Assembly (NCBI RefSeq): GCF_014250515.1
Contig: NZ_CP060202.1
Span: 369,001-433,000, forward strand
Source of the DNA: Hymenobacter sediminicola
Lineage (GTDB): Bacteria > Bacteroidota > Bacteroidia > Cytophagales > Hymenobacteraceae
Direction of reading: 5' to 3'
Length of the DNA: 64,000 nt
Shown: positions 23,812 through 32,186 of the stretch, in pieces
Position numbering within the stretch: position 1 is the stretch's first letter
Layout: the number at the start of each line of letters is the position of its first letter
Notes under the pieces: model-generated
Told to the model about the DNA's origin: nothing
The model's database searches: none
Seen by the model: only the letters and a program-made list of their open reading frames with translations
Made by a program: the position numbers and the translations under genes

Positions 23812-24522
23812 TTAGTCGAGTTGCCGGGCCACGAAAAAGGCCGCCGCCGCCGCCAGCGCGCCGGTGCCCGCCATTTTCAGTGCGCCCCAAACGGGCGGCT
23901 GGCCGGTCATGCGGCTCTTGAAGTAGCCAAAAACCAGCAGGCAAAGCAGCGTAACCACCGCCGACCACAACAAGCCCTGCGCCGGCGAATCGGTTACAAA
24001 GTAGGCGCTAAGCGGAATCAGGCCCCCAATGGCATACGCTATGCTGATGGTGGCGGCGCTTTTGGGTGCCTGTTTCGGGTCGGGCTTCTCCAGGCCCAGT
24101 TCATACTTCATCATGAAGTGTACCCACTGCTCCGGGTTAGCAGTCAGCTCCCGCACAGCAGCGGCGCGAGTTTCTGCGGAAAGCCCCATTTCGGCCAGTA
24201 GCTCGTCTACTTCCGCGCGCTCAGTCTCAGGTACTTCTTGCACTTCGCGGTGCTCCCGCTCCAGCTCAGACGCGTAGTGCTCAATTTCTGTACGCCCAGC
24301 CAGGTAGCCACCCAAGCCCATGGCAATGGAGCCCGCTACCACCTCCGCCAGCCCCGCCGTGATGACCAGGTCCGAAGACTGCACCGCGCCGCTCAGACCC
24401 GCAGCCAGGGCAAATGGCACCGTCAGGCCATCAGAAAGCCCAATCACAATGTCCTGCAGCATGGCAGAGCTGGTCAGGTGGTCTTCGGGATGTGGATGCG
24501 GATGCACGTGCGGAACGGCCAT
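23812..24522 (-). CDS. VIT1/CCC1-family iron/manganese transporter
   Basis: A 236-residue membrane protein. A His-rich head (HVHPHPHPEDH) precedes helix one (DIVIGLSDGLTVPFALAAGLSG), the family signature. Helix two ends GGYLAGRTEIEHYASELEREHRE, leading into the acidic metal-binding domain (about residues 85-150) with many Glu. Three further helices follow. VIT1-type proteins move ferrous iron or manganese out of the cytoplasm in exchange for protons. It lies 160 bases upstream of arsR and may be a separate unit. Confidence 0.9.
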   Translation of the reverse strand: MAVPHVHPHPHPEDHLTSSAMLQDIVIGLSDGLTVPFALAAGLSGAVQSSDLVITAGLAEVVAGSIAMGLGGYLAGRTEIEHYASELEREHREVQEVPETERAEVDELLAEMGLSAETRAAAVRELTANPEQWVHFMMKYELGLEKPDPKQAPKSAATISIAYAIGGLIPLSAYFVTDSPAQGLLWSAVVTLLCLLVFGYFKSRMTGQPPVWGALKMAGTGALAAAAAFFVARQLD

Positions 24523-24605
24523 AGCAATACAGGTAAGAAGAAAGAGCCCCAGTAGCCAGATTTACCCTACAACAGATAGCGCCCCTGAAAGTACTGGCAT
24601 CTTGC

Positions 24606-25883
24606 TTACGGCAGCGTAAACGACAAGTCGGCGCTGACGAGGCTGGCCGTGAGGCCGCTGCTCTGGCGGTAATAGGCATAGCGCAGATCCAGGGCCTTAA
24701 ATTTAGCCACACGCCCTCCGAAAGGTGTTTTGAACCGCCCGATGCCGTACACTGGCGAGTAGCGCAGCCCCAATCCTACCTTATGGGCAGAGAAATCAGC
24801 CAGGTCGTAGTCGGAAGTGTAGTACTGCTCGCTGATGGAATGCTGCAGATAAGGCGCGAAGTAGTCGGCGGCGGTTTGGGTGTGGTAGCGGTAGAAGGGG
24901 TAAAGCACGAAGAAGGGCGTCACCTTCACGGGCGTTTCCAGTTCCAACGTATGCGCACTGATGCCGAAGTTGTCGTTGTAGAAACGGTAGAAGCCGCGCA
25001 GCTGCACCAGGTCGGTAGCGTAATAGGTAAGGCGCAGGCCCACGGGGTATTTGTAGCGCCGGCGCGGTAGTACTTCCGTCCGGGCCGTGCCTAGCGCACC
25101 GCCGGTTTCCTTGAAGTATACTCGGTGGAACGGGGTGCTTAACAGCCCGTTCTGGGCCACCAGTTCGGTGCTTACGGCCAGTTGCAGGCGTTGTGTGAGC
25201 ACCTGCGAGTACACAATATTCAGGTTGTAGCTCTGGCGGGTATTGTCGCCATCTTCGGGCACAATGCCGCGCAGTTCCTCCGGCCGGATAATGGTGGCGC
25301 GGTCAAGAAATACTTGGCCAGCTACACTTAGTTCGCGGTTGCCATCCTGCGAGGCCCGAGCCCAGGAGGCCGTGGCATTCACGGAGAAGTAGTCGTACTC
25401 CGAGGATACTCCCGCCCCCAGCCCCACCACGGTGCGCTTATCGGCTAGTTGGCGCGAGTATCCTAAATCGGCGTGGAAGCGGGTGTCGCTGGAGGAAGGC
25501 GACGAGTTGACTTGGTTGATTCGGTCGGTAGAGGCAGACGCATAGTAATCCATGCCCAGATTGGCCGAGAGGCGGGTAACCGAATCCAGCGGCACGTTCA
25601 GGATGATGGTTGGCGTGAGGTCGGTCAGGTGCTGGGTACCAATGCCTCCCTCCACGGCTCCGTGGTTGCCATCCTGCTCGTAGTAGCTCATCAAAATGTT
25701 GAGCTCCGTTTCGCCGTGGTTGCTTGGGTTGCCAGGGCTTGGAGCAGTAGTAGCGGGGGCACCGTAGCCATCTACCCGGTTAGGGGTGGGCGTAGCCTGT
25801 GCCCAAGCCAATGCTGGCAGGAGCGCCAGCACTAGTAGAGCGGCAACTGTGCGGTAAGCGGCCGGGAAGAAAGAGAAGTGCAT
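24606..25883 (-). CDS. DUF3570 protein, predicted outer-membrane barrel
   Basis: A 425-residue protein with a signal peptide (residues 1-28, ending AWA-QAT). The mature part is made of amphipathic strands rich in Tyr, Asp and Arg (for example SANLGMDYYASASTDRIN, LRLTYYATDLVQLRGFYRFY) and ends SADLSFTLP, like an outer-membrane beta-barrel. The features match DUF3570. It is the last gene of a four-gene unit thioredoxin - apbE - DUF4266 - DUF3570; the same set recurs in distant bacteria. No flavinylation motif is seen in it. Confidence 0.82.
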   Translation of the reverse strand: MHFSFFPAAYRTVAALLVLALLPALAWAQATPTPNRVDGYGAPATTAPSPGNPSNHGETELNILMSYYEQDGNHGAVEGGIGTQHLTDLTPTIILNVPLDSVTRLSANLGMDYYASASTDRINQVNSSPSSSDTRFHADLGYSRQLADKRTVVGLGAGVSSEYDYFSVNATASWARASQDGNRELSVAGQVFLDRATIIRPEELRGIVPEDGDNTRQSYNLNIVYSQVLTQRLQLAVSTELVAQNGLLSTPFHRVYFKETGGALGTARTEVLPRRRYKYPVGLRLTYYATDLVQLRGFYRFYNDNFGISAHTLELETPVKVTPFFVLYPFYRYHTQTAADYFAPYLQHSISEQYYTSDYDLADFSAHKVGLGLRYSPVYGIGRFKTPFGGRVAKFKALDLRYAYYRQSSGLTASLVSADLSFTLP

Positions 25884-25957
25884 CAGCGGGAAGTTCAGCT
25901 ACAGAGAAAGAGAAGAAAAAGGCGTTTGCGGAGTGGCCCGCACCGGGCAACTGTCCA

Positions 25958-26203
25958 CTAGTTGCAGCCGCAGCCGCCGCCTACTTTGCCGCCATTGGCT
26001 CCGCCAGCGCCCTCACGGTAGCTTTCAAAATTGGTTTCGTACACTTCTACCCGCTTGTTGGCCAGCTTCATATCCTCGTCGTTGAGGTACGCTTTCTGAT
26101 ACGCCGCCACCGATACGCAACTCGTAAGGGTACTGCTGGCCAGCAATACCGCCCCGCCCAGCAACCACTGCATCTGACGAAAATTCTTTCGGGAAAAGGT
26201 CAT
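25958..26203 (-). CDS. DUF4266 small lipoprotein ending GGCGCN
   Basis: An 81-residue lipoprotein: signal with lipobox TLTSC (Cys29), then VAAYQKAYLNDEDMKL, a helical middle and a glycine-rich end GGANGGKVGGGCGCN. The terminal Cys-Gly-Cys-Asn is the hallmark of DUF4266. The two cysteines could bind a metal or be modified, but no role is known. Its ATG overlaps the stop of apbE by four bases, so the two are translationally coupled. Confidence 0.85.
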   Translation of the reverse strand: MTFSRKNFRQMQWLLGGAVLLASSTLTSCVSVAAYQKAYLNDEDMKLANKRVEVYETNFESYREGAGGANGGKVGGGCGCN

Positions 26204-27243
26204 GGTTTTGGGGCTGGATTCGGTTGCTGAGTGGAATAATAGCGCAGGGCCATGCCTTTGGAAGCAAGCGTACGGCCATCGTTGGTAATCAGGGTGCAGT
26301 CAACGCCCTTCAGGCCGTTGATGAAGGCCAGCCCGGCTTCTTGGCCCTTCACAAACACCACTTCATCGAGGCCGTCGGCCAGTTCTACATCGGGGCAGAT
26401 GATGGTGACGGAGCGCAGCCCCGTGGCCGGATAGCCGGTAGCCGGGTTGATGATGTGGCCGTAGTAGTTGCCCTGCACCATAAAGTATTGCTCGTAGTTG
26501 CCAGCCGTCACTACCGCCATGTCCGTTACCGTCAGCCACGACGATACCGACTGCGGAAAGGCCGGGTCACCGATGGCAATGCGCCAGAGCGAGCCATCGG
26601 CCTGCCGCCCCCAGCACGATACGTCACCAGACCCGTTGATAAGGCCACCTTGAATGCCCATCTGCCGCATCAGGGCCTGTGCGCGGCGCACGCCGTAGCC
26701 CTGCAGAATACCCGCCAGATTCAGGCGCATACCTTTTTCTGTTAGCATTACGGAACGCTGGGCGGGGTCCAGCACCACGTTGCGGTAGTTGATGCGGCGC
26801 ACAGAGGCCCGCACCGTAGCCGAGTCAGGAAGAGCAGAATGCTCTTTCTTGTCAAACCTATAGATCTTTTCGCCGCCTGCGAAGGTGATATCAAATGCCC
26901 CGCCACTCAGGGCCGAGAGCTTGAGCGTACGCTGAATCAGGTCATATACTTCCTGGTCCACTACGGTCGGGCGCAGGCCGGCGGCGCGGTTTATCTGCGT
27001 AATCTGAGAAGCAGAGTCCCAATAGGAGCACAGCCGGTCGATGCGTTGCGCCTCCCGAATGCCCGCCCGAATAGCCCGCCACGCCAGAGAATCGTTGCCG
27101 GAAACGGCCGTAAATGTGAAGTGCGAGCCCATTAGGTGGGCGCTGCGCGTGAAGTTTCGGGCTTTGGCCGCCGGTTGGCCGGCAACTGTGAGGCTACATG
27201 CCAACAGGCCGCTGAAAAACAGCGGCCGGAGTAACCAACGCAT
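26200..27243 (-). CDS. apbE: FAD:protein FMN transferase (ApbE), lipoprotein
   Basis: A 347-residue enzyme that attaches FMN to Thr or Ser of periplasmic proteins. The signal peptide ends in a lipobox LLAC (Cys16 from this start). Family motifs are seen: RSAHLMGSHFTFTAV, AGGAFDITF, LNLAGILQGYGV, GGLINGSGDVSCWG and the metal-binding end region YGHIINPATGYPA then ICPDVELADGLDEVVFV. The usual Asp/Thr of the late metal loop is conserved in form. No target with the S/T-GA-S/T flavinylation motif is evident in the operon. An earlier ATG at 27276 is possible. Confidence 0.9.
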   Translation of the reverse strand: MRWLLRPLFFSGLLACSLTVAGQPAAKARNFTRSAHLMGSHFTFTAVSGNDSLAWRAIRAGIREAQRIDRLCSYWDSASQITQINRAAGLRPTVVDQEVYDLIQRTLKLSALSGGAFDITFAGGEKIYRFDKKEHSALPDSATVRASVRRINYRNVVLDPAQRSVMLTEKGMRLNLAGILQGYGVRRAQALMRQMGIQGGLINGSGDVSCWGRQADGSLWRIAIGDPAFPQSVSSWLTVTDMAVVTAGNYEQYFMVQGNYYGHIINPATGYPATGLRSVTIICPDVELADGLDEVVFVKGQEAGLAFINGLKGVDCTLITNDGRTLASKGMALRYYSTQQPNPAPKP

Positions 27244-27281
27244 AGACAGACGGGAGCAATTCGGCAGACGGCGCATAACGG

Positions 27282-27740
27282 CTATTTCTTCGCCAGCAGT
27301 TGGGTGAGGTAGGCATCGTAGGCGGCCACACCACCGGGGCGGTAGCCGGTTTTGGCCAGCACCTTGCCTTCCGGCGACAACAGCACAACAAGCGGAAAGG
27401 CCCCTTCCTTGTTGAGCTGCGCAGCGGCCTGCTCATTCACCTTAGTCTGTTCGGCCGAGAGCTTGTTCTTCTTGCTGCGCGGAAAGTCGAAGCGAGCCAG
27501 CACAAACCGGTCTTGGGCATACTGTGCAAACTCAGGCTGGTCAAATACTTCCTGTTTGAGCATGATACAGGGCTTACACCAGTCAGAACCCGAAAACACG
27601 GCTAGCACAGGTTTTTGGGTGGCTTTGGCTTGTTGCAACGCAGACCCCAAGTCTGTGTTCCAGGAAATACCGGCCGGTATCTGCGCCCGGACACCAGTAC
27701 ATGACAACAGAAAAAACAGGCAGAGAGCAAGGAGCCGCAT
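27282..27740 (-). CDS. Secreted thioredoxin-fold protein with CKPC site
   Basis: A 152-residue protein with a signal peptide (residues 1-19, ending VRA-QIP). One thioredoxin domain follows: PVLAVFSGSDWCKPCIMLKQEVF carries the W-C-K-P-C active site, and FPLVVLLSPEGKVLAKTGY the cis-Pro region. It acts as a periplasmic disulfide reductase or isomerase. It is the first gene of the unit with apbE, DUF4266 and DUF3570, and may keep the Cys-Gly-Cys end of DUF4266 reduced; that is inference. Confidence 0.88.
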   Translation of the reverse strand: MRLLALCLFFLLSCTGVRAQIPAGISWNTDLGSALQQAKATQKPVLAVFSGSDWCKPCIMLKQEVFDQPEFAQYAQDRFVLARFDFPRSKKNKLSAEQTKVNEQAAAQLNKEGAFPLVVLLSPEGKVLAKTGYRPGGVAAYDAYLTQLLAKK

Positions 27741-28116
27741 AGAAGGGAAATTAAAATTAGATTAAATTCTAGTGGTTGCAATCATACGAAGAATGCAGTA
27801 GTATGATTCCATTGGGAGCGTTTTATCAGTTTGCAGCTAGTATAAATGGATGTATGTTGTTTATAGATAGAGACTTATAGAGTAGTATAAAGGTGATGCA
27901 AATAGGTGGAAAAGGCCTGATTAAAGGAGGTAGCAATACCAGGATAAGCACCATCTACTGTTCTGCTTCTAACCGGCTCCGGCCACTACAAGGATACAGT
28001 GCAAACACTAGCGCAGAACTGATGCTACTCAGCTAATAGGCTGATTTTCATCATGCGGCCAGCCATTTCAGTTTCTGTATTTTGCTCCTGCTTTTCTTCC
28101 TCAACTCGCTTGTCGT
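27741..28116. other. AT-rich intergenic region between divergent operons
   Basis: About 375 bases, clearly richer in A and T than the surroundings. On the minus strand TAATTTTA (27752-27759), with a TTG 19 bases upstream, could be the promoter of the thioredoxin-apbE unit. On the plus strand TATTTTGC shortly before the stress-protein ATG is a weak box. No gene or hairpin was found. Confidence 0.4.
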
Positions 28117-28929
28117 ATGGCTACTTCCCTACTGATTCTCACCGATTTTTTTCAGGCCTCTAACCGCGCCCTCGATTATGCCACCAATCTGGCCGGGCCG
28201 CTAGGGGCGCGTCTGGTACTGCTGCACGTGCGCCGCGACTCCATTATTGATCCTGAAATGTTCACCGGTGAGCTATCGAACCTGAGCAAGGAGGCCATTG
28301 CATTAGCGCTGAGCACTGTTTCGGGCAACCTCTCGGTGCCGGTAGTAGCCGAAGTAGGCCATGGCCGCGTAGCGTCTGCCGTAGCCGATGCCGTAAGCCG
28401 CCACCATCCTGCCCTAATCGTGCTGGGACGCCCCGACTACACCGATACTCCCGACGAATTGGTGCAGACCACGGCTCTGGATATTCTCCGGACGACACCT
28501 TATCCCATGCTGGTCGTACCGCATGGTGTGGCCACCGTGTCGCCGCCCCGGCGGGTGCTGCTAGCTGTTGATGGGGAGCCGTTTACCTTAGGCGACTATG
28601 CCGGCGTAGCGCGGCACCTGCTCACAGACCTAGGGGCCGAACTGACCGTTCTGCACGTAGCCAAAGATGCTTCCGATGCCGACGCCGTACTGGATACAGT
28701 GCTACGCACAGGCCTCACGACTGATTTGCAGGCGGTGGTACGTACCCGCACAGTAGCCGCAGCCAGCCCTGCTATAGGCATTCTTCAGGCAGCTGCCGCC
28801 GCCTATTTCGACCTAGTAGTATTGATTGCCCGCCAGCGTAGTTTCCTCGGCAACTTATTTCATCGCAGCGTGACAGCACACGTGCTTCTGCACAGCTCAC
28901 TTCCAGTGCTGGTGCTGCCAGCAAAGTAA
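28117..28929 (+). CDS. Universal stress protein with two UspA domains
   Basis: A 270-residue tandem UspA protein. Domain one (1-140) begins LLILTDFFQASNRALDYATNLA and has LIVLGRPDYTD; domain two (about 148-270) begins RRVLLAVDGEPFTLGDYAGVA and ends HVLLHSSLPVLVLPAK. The ATP-binding G-x2-G-x9-G-S/T loop is degenerate in both domains, so nucleotide binding is doubtful. Such two-domain proteins are common in Bacteroidota and are thought to act in stress adaptation. It has a terminator of its own at 28962. Confidence 0.85.
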   Translation: MATSLLILTDFFQASNRALDYATNLAGPLGARLVLLHVRRDSIIDPEMFTGELSNLSKEAIALALSTVSGNLSVPVVAEVGHGRVASAVADAVSRHHPALIVLGRPDYTDTPDELVQTTALDILRTTPYPMLVVPHGVATVSPPRRVLLAVDGEPFTLGDYAGVARHLLTDLGAELTVLHVAKDASDADAVLDTVLRTGLTTDLQAVVRTRTVAAASPAIGILQAAAAAYFDLVVLIARQRSFLGNLFHRSVTAHVLLHSSLPVLVLPAK

Positions 28930-28961
28930 CTACACGTGCCGCACCAGCCTATAAACGAAAA

Positions 28962-28990
28962 ATGCCCGCCGATAAAGGCGGGCATCTTTT
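28962..28990 (+). terminator. Terminator of the universal stress gene
   Basis: The stem ATGCCCGCC / GGCGGGCAT with a six-base loop, then CTTTT. Confidence 0.8.
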
Positions 28991-28998
28991 GCTCAAGG

Positions 28999-29072
28999 CG
29001 CTCCCTCCTGGGCTCGAACCAGGGACCCTCTGATTAACAGTCAGATGCTCTAACCGGCTGAGCTAAGGAAGC
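28999..29072 (-). tRNA. tRNA-Asn (anticodon GTT)
   Basis: A 74-base cloverleaf on the minus strand. The acceptor arm is GCTTCCT / AGGGAGC with discriminator G, the anticodon loop is CTGTTAA (anticodon GTT), and the T arm is CCTGG-TTCGAGC-CCAGG. The 3' CCA is not encoded. No other tRNA was found in the window. Confidence 0.95.
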
Positions 29073-29168
29073 GGTTATGGCGGCATTTTTTGCCGTTGCT
29101 GGTGCAATATTACTTCAAATTGAAACCTGGTGCAAACAATGCCTAGAAAAAATATTTGCTAAAAACCG

Positions 29169-29642
29169 CTAATTCGTGATTGTCAGCAAGTTTCCGGATA
29201 GGGAAGTATTGTACTGGCGAAGCGCACGACTGGCTGGCCCTTGTTGGACGCGGCCCTGCAAGTCAAACTGGGAACCGCAGCAAGGGTCCTTAAGAAACAG
29301 TCGAGACGGATCAATCTGAACACGGGCACAGGTGTCGTTGGCGCGGTATGGACAATTGCGCTCAAAGGCATAGTACGTACTCGAGTTCTGGCGCACAACG
29401 ATTAAGCCACGTACTCCGCCCGTAACATAGGTTGCCCCGTTGTCAGAGCGTAGGTTCACGTATTGCTGATTGGTAATGTTGATGCTCTCTGAAAAAGCTA
29501 CTAAAGGAATCTGCGGCTCAACCGCACCACCTGAGTCCGAGCCGCACGCAGACAAGGCCAACTGGCTACCAAAAAATAGCACGCCCAGCAACGTCTTTCT
29601 TGCGCTGTACAACGAGGGAATACTAGTGAGCAGTGTAGCCAT
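29169..29642 (-). CDS. Rieske-fold lipoprotein lacking the cluster ligands
   Basis: A 157-residue lipoprotein (lipobox LSAC, Cys33 from this start). The body follows the Rieske pattern: a strand GLIVVRQNSSTYYAFERNCPY, an inserted stretch, then LKDPCCGSQFDLQGRVQQGPASRALRQY. A functional Rieske domain has CxH and CxxH; here the first pair is C-P-Y and the second C-C-G-S, so both His ligands are missing. Related ligand-less proteins are known in Bacteroidota. It cannot hold a normal 2Fe-2S cluster and its role is unknown. The cysteines may form disulfides. The ATG at 29642 is preferred to the TTG at 29648. Confidence 0.75.
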   Translation of the reverse strand: MATLLTSIPSLYSARKTLLGVLFFGSQLALSACGSDSGGAVEPQIPLVAFSESINITNQQYVNLRSDNGATYVTGGVRGLIVVRQNSSTYYAFERNCPYRANDTCARVQIDPSRLFLKDPCCGSQFDLQGRVQQGPASRALRQYNTSLSGNLLTITN

Positions 29643-29799
29643 GTACAACTAGAAAGTAGGATAGGCAGAAAGTGGCCCCCTGCTTGAGGCAAAAGACAAA
29701 TCAACAACTCCCAGAATACGGATTCGCTCTACGAACCGATTTTCCGGGAGCCATTAAAACGAGGAAAGCACCTGCAGAGTATGGCGTGCCTACTGAAGG

Positions 29800-30837
29800 T
29801 TACTGCACGCTCTCAAACTGGCGCAGAAAACGCATATCGTTTTCTGTAAACAGGCGCAGGTCCTTGATCTGGTATTTAAGCATAGAAATCCGCTCAATGC
29901 CCATGCCCCAGGCATAGCCAGAATAGCGTTCCGGGTCGATACCGGACTGCTCCAATACAGCCGGATCTACCATACCGCAGCCGCCAATTTCTACCCAACC
30001 CGTGTGTTTGCAGATGTTGCAGCCCTTGCCTTTGCAGATCAGGCAGGTAATGTCTATTTCGGCGCTGGGCTCAGTGAAAGGGAAGAAGGAAGGGCGGAAC
30101 CGCACCTGCACATCAGCCCCAAACAGCTCCTGCACAAAGTAATAGACCGTCTGTTTCAGGTCGGCGAAGCTCACGTTTTCATCCACAAACAATGCCTCTA
30201 CCTGATGGAACATCATGTGGGCGCGGGCCGAAATGGCTTCGTTGCGGTACACGCGGCCGGGCATGATGCTTCGGATAGGTGGTTTCTGGGTCTGCATGAC
30301 GCGCACCTGCACAGGGCTGGTATGCGTGCGCAATACCCATTCTGGCTCGCCCGGTGTGCGGTGCACGAAAAACGTATCCTGCATGTCGCGGGCCGGGTGG
30401 TTTTCTGGGAAGTTCAGGGCCGTAAAATTGTGCCAGTCGTCCTCAATTTCGGGGCCTTCGGCCACATTGAAGCCGATACGTGCCAGCACCCGCACTATTT
30501 CCTCCCGAACTAAGCTCAAGGGGTGGCGCGTGCCCAGCGCATTCGGAATGGTAGGCAGCGTATAGTCGAATGTAGGGTCGGCGGGGGCATTGGCGGCGGC
30601 GGCCTCTTGTTCCTGCCGGCGCGCATCAAAGCGAGTCTGGGCCAGCTGCTTCAACTGGTTCAGGTCTTGGCCCACCGCGCGGCGCTGCTCCTGCGGCACC
30701 GTTTTGAGCTGGTCGAACAGATCAGCAAGCTGGCCTTTTCGGCCGGTGTACGCAATGCGGAACTGGTCGAGCTGCTCGGGAGTGCTCAGGTCGTAGGCTT
30801 CAATTTCGGCGCGCAGCCGGCTAATGGTTTCCTGCAT
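29800..30837 (-). CDS. pheS: Phenylalanyl-tRNA synthetase alpha subunit
   Basis: The 345-residue catalytic subunit of phenylalanyl-tRNA synthetase. An N-terminal coiled coil (1-90) is followed by the class II core: GTRHPLSLVREEIVRVL, VAEGPEIEDDWHNFTALNFPENHPARDMQDTFF, motif 2 (RSIMPGRVYRNEAISARAHMMFHQVE) and motif 3 (YAWGMGIERISMLKY). A cysteine-rich insert CLICKGKGCNICKHTGW, as in other Bacteroidota, probably binds zinc. The beta subunit gene pheT is not adjacent. The promoter box lies only seven bases before the ATG. Confidence 0.95.
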   Translation of the reverse strand: MQETISRLRAEIEAYDLSTPEQLDQFRIAYTGRKGQLADLFDQLKTVPQEQRRAVGQDLNQLKQLAQTRFDARRQEQEAAAANAPADPTFDYTLPTIPNALGTRHPLSLVREEIVRVLARIGFNVAEGPEIEDDWHNFTALNFPENHPARDMQDTFFVHRTPGEPEWVLRTHTSPVQVRVMQTQKPPIRSIMPGRVYRNEAISARAHMMFHQVEALFVDENVSFADLKQTVYYFVQELFGADVQVRFRPSFFPFTEPSAEIDITCLICKGKGCNICKHTGWVEIGGCGMVDPAVLEQSGIDPERYSGYAWGMGIERISMLKYQIKDLRLFTENDMRFLRQFESVQ

Positions 30838-30844
30838 AATGCTA

Positions 30845-30852
30845 CAAAGGTA
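30845..30852 (-). promoter_or_regulatory. Promoter -7 box of pheS (TACCTTTG)
   Basis: An exact TAnnTTTG match on the minus strand, ending seven bases before the ATG. It is followed by TAGC, as before lipA. The leader would be only a few bases long. Confidence 0.6.
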
Positions 30853-31108
30853 AGTTGATTGCTGCTTGTTGAATGCGGATTGTTCAGCAGCGAAATTTTA
30901 TTGCTGAATTTCAATTTGTTACGAGGTGCCAGTGCTTTTTTCTTGTGCTGATGACCTGCTTTGCCACCCATTGTTCTGAAAGTTGGTACGGTTGCTGCAA
31001 AAGGGCTTCTTACCAACGGCCAGCAGCCGGAACGCGGGGCGCCACCCGTTCTGTAGCAGAGGCTTACGGGCAGTAGCCCGCTTCTTTTTACTTCGACTTT
31101 CCACTGCT

Positions 31109-31606
31109 ATGAAATCCTTTTTCTTCTCCGCCTTCCTGCTGGTTGCTTCTGCCAGCGCTTCCTTAGCTCAAAGCCAGTACCCTGTTGCAGATGACTCGTG
31201 GCTGGATGAGCCTACTACCACTTTGGCCGCTGATGAAGTAATGCCTGCCACCGAAGATGCTCCGCGCTACAACATGGGCTGGAATACAGCTCCTGGCCAA
31301 AGCCTGAGCCTGCACGACCGTCCTAGCACCGATTACTGGGGCCGCCCGCTGAAGAAAAAAGCCTCGAACCTCACTACCGCGGCCACCAAGGATGTGGCTT
31401 CGGCGGAAGAAGAAGTAAGCACCGACCCCATGATGCATTCGTCGGGGGTGATGGTGGCACCCGGCATGAGTTCGTCGCCTTACCGCCGCGTAAGTACCGA
31501 CTACTGGGGTCGCCCGCTGAAGCAAAAGTCGAAAGGTGCTTCTACGCTAGCTAAGAAGGTTGAAAAGTCGTCGCCGGTAGCGGCTACCACTGCCGGTAAC
31601 TGGTAA
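31109..31606 (+). CDS. Secreted protein with two APG-x10-TDYWGRPL modules
   Basis: A 165-residue protein with a signal peptide (residues 1-20, SLA-QSQ). It carries two copies of one module: APG at 61-63 with TDYWGRPL at 74-81, and APG at 117-119 with TDYWGRPL at 130-137. In both copies exactly ten residues separate G and T, and basic residues follow (KKK, KQK). The rest is low-complexity, rich in Ala, Ser, Thr and Lys. I do not know this family. Two neighbouring genes carry the same module. The ATG at 31109 is chosen because the signal peptide begins there. Confidence 0.75.
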   Translation: MKSFFFSAFLLVASASASLAQSQYPVADDSWLDEPTTTLAADEVMPATEDAPRYNMGWNTAPGQSLSLHDRPSTDYWGRPLKKKASNLTTAATKDVASAEEEVSTDPMMHSSGVMVAPGMSSSPYRRVSTDYWGRPLKQKSKGASTLAKKVEKSSPVAATTAGNW

Positions 31607-31668
31607 GTTGTCCGAAGCCGCGACGATTCCGTAGGAGGAAAATCCGCTCACCTTTTTGCCTTTCCGCC

Positions 31669-32043
31669 ATGCGTACTTCTGCTCTTTTCGTTGCCGTGCT
31701 GACCATAGCTGGTGCTGTACTGGCTGGTTCCGCCCAAGCCCAGCAAGTCACTCGCCCTGCGGGCACCAAAAAAGCCGCTAACGGCTACCACCGGACCTCA
31801 AACACGAAAACCAAGGCCCGGTCCGGAGCATATGCCCGCTACGACCGGTCGAACCGGCGCGACGAGGAGAACCTGAAGCTGGCTCCCGGCCTCCGACTGA
31901 ATATGCCCAGCCCGCCTACCACCGACTATATGGGCCGCCCCCTGAAAAAGAAGACGCCCAAGCCTGCTACCACCGGAGCCACCTCTATTTCTTCTGAGAA
32001 GCAGGCGGCTCCCGCAAAAAAAACCAGCGTAAAGCGCCGGTAA
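31669..32043 (+). CDS. Secreted basic protein with one APG-x10-TDYMGRPL module
   Basis: A 124-residue protein with a signal peptide (residues 1-25, AQA-QQV). The mature part is strongly basic. Residues 30-70 are disordered-looking (Lys, Arg, Thr, Tyr), then APG at 72-74, TDYMGRPL at 85-92, KKK at 93-95, and a tail ending SVKRR. The module has the same ten-residue spacing as the neighbours. The gene follows the previous one by 62 bases and is followed by a terminator. Confidence 0.72.
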   Translation: MRTSALFVAVLTIAGAVLAGSAQAQQVTRPAGTKKAANGYHRTSNTKTKARSGAYARYDRSNRRDEENLKLAPGLRLNMPSPPTTDYMGRPLKKKTPKPATTGATSISSEKQAAPAKKTSVKRR

Positions 32044-32071
32044 CCGTTACTCTTCTTTTCTGATTTACGCA

Positions 32072-32104
32072 GCAAAAGCCCGGTTGATGCAGCCGGGCTT
32101 TTGC
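32072..32104 (+). terminator. Terminator after the second GRPL gene
   Basis: The stem GCAAAAGCCCGG / CCGGGCTTTTGC with an eight-to-nine-base loop. It separates the first two module genes from the next two. Confidence 0.75.
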
Positions 32105-32186
32105 GTGTGAGTGTACCAGCTACGTGGCCGGAAGTGCGACAAATAATGCGTAACTTATTATATGTCAAACCATCCAATCCTATGTC

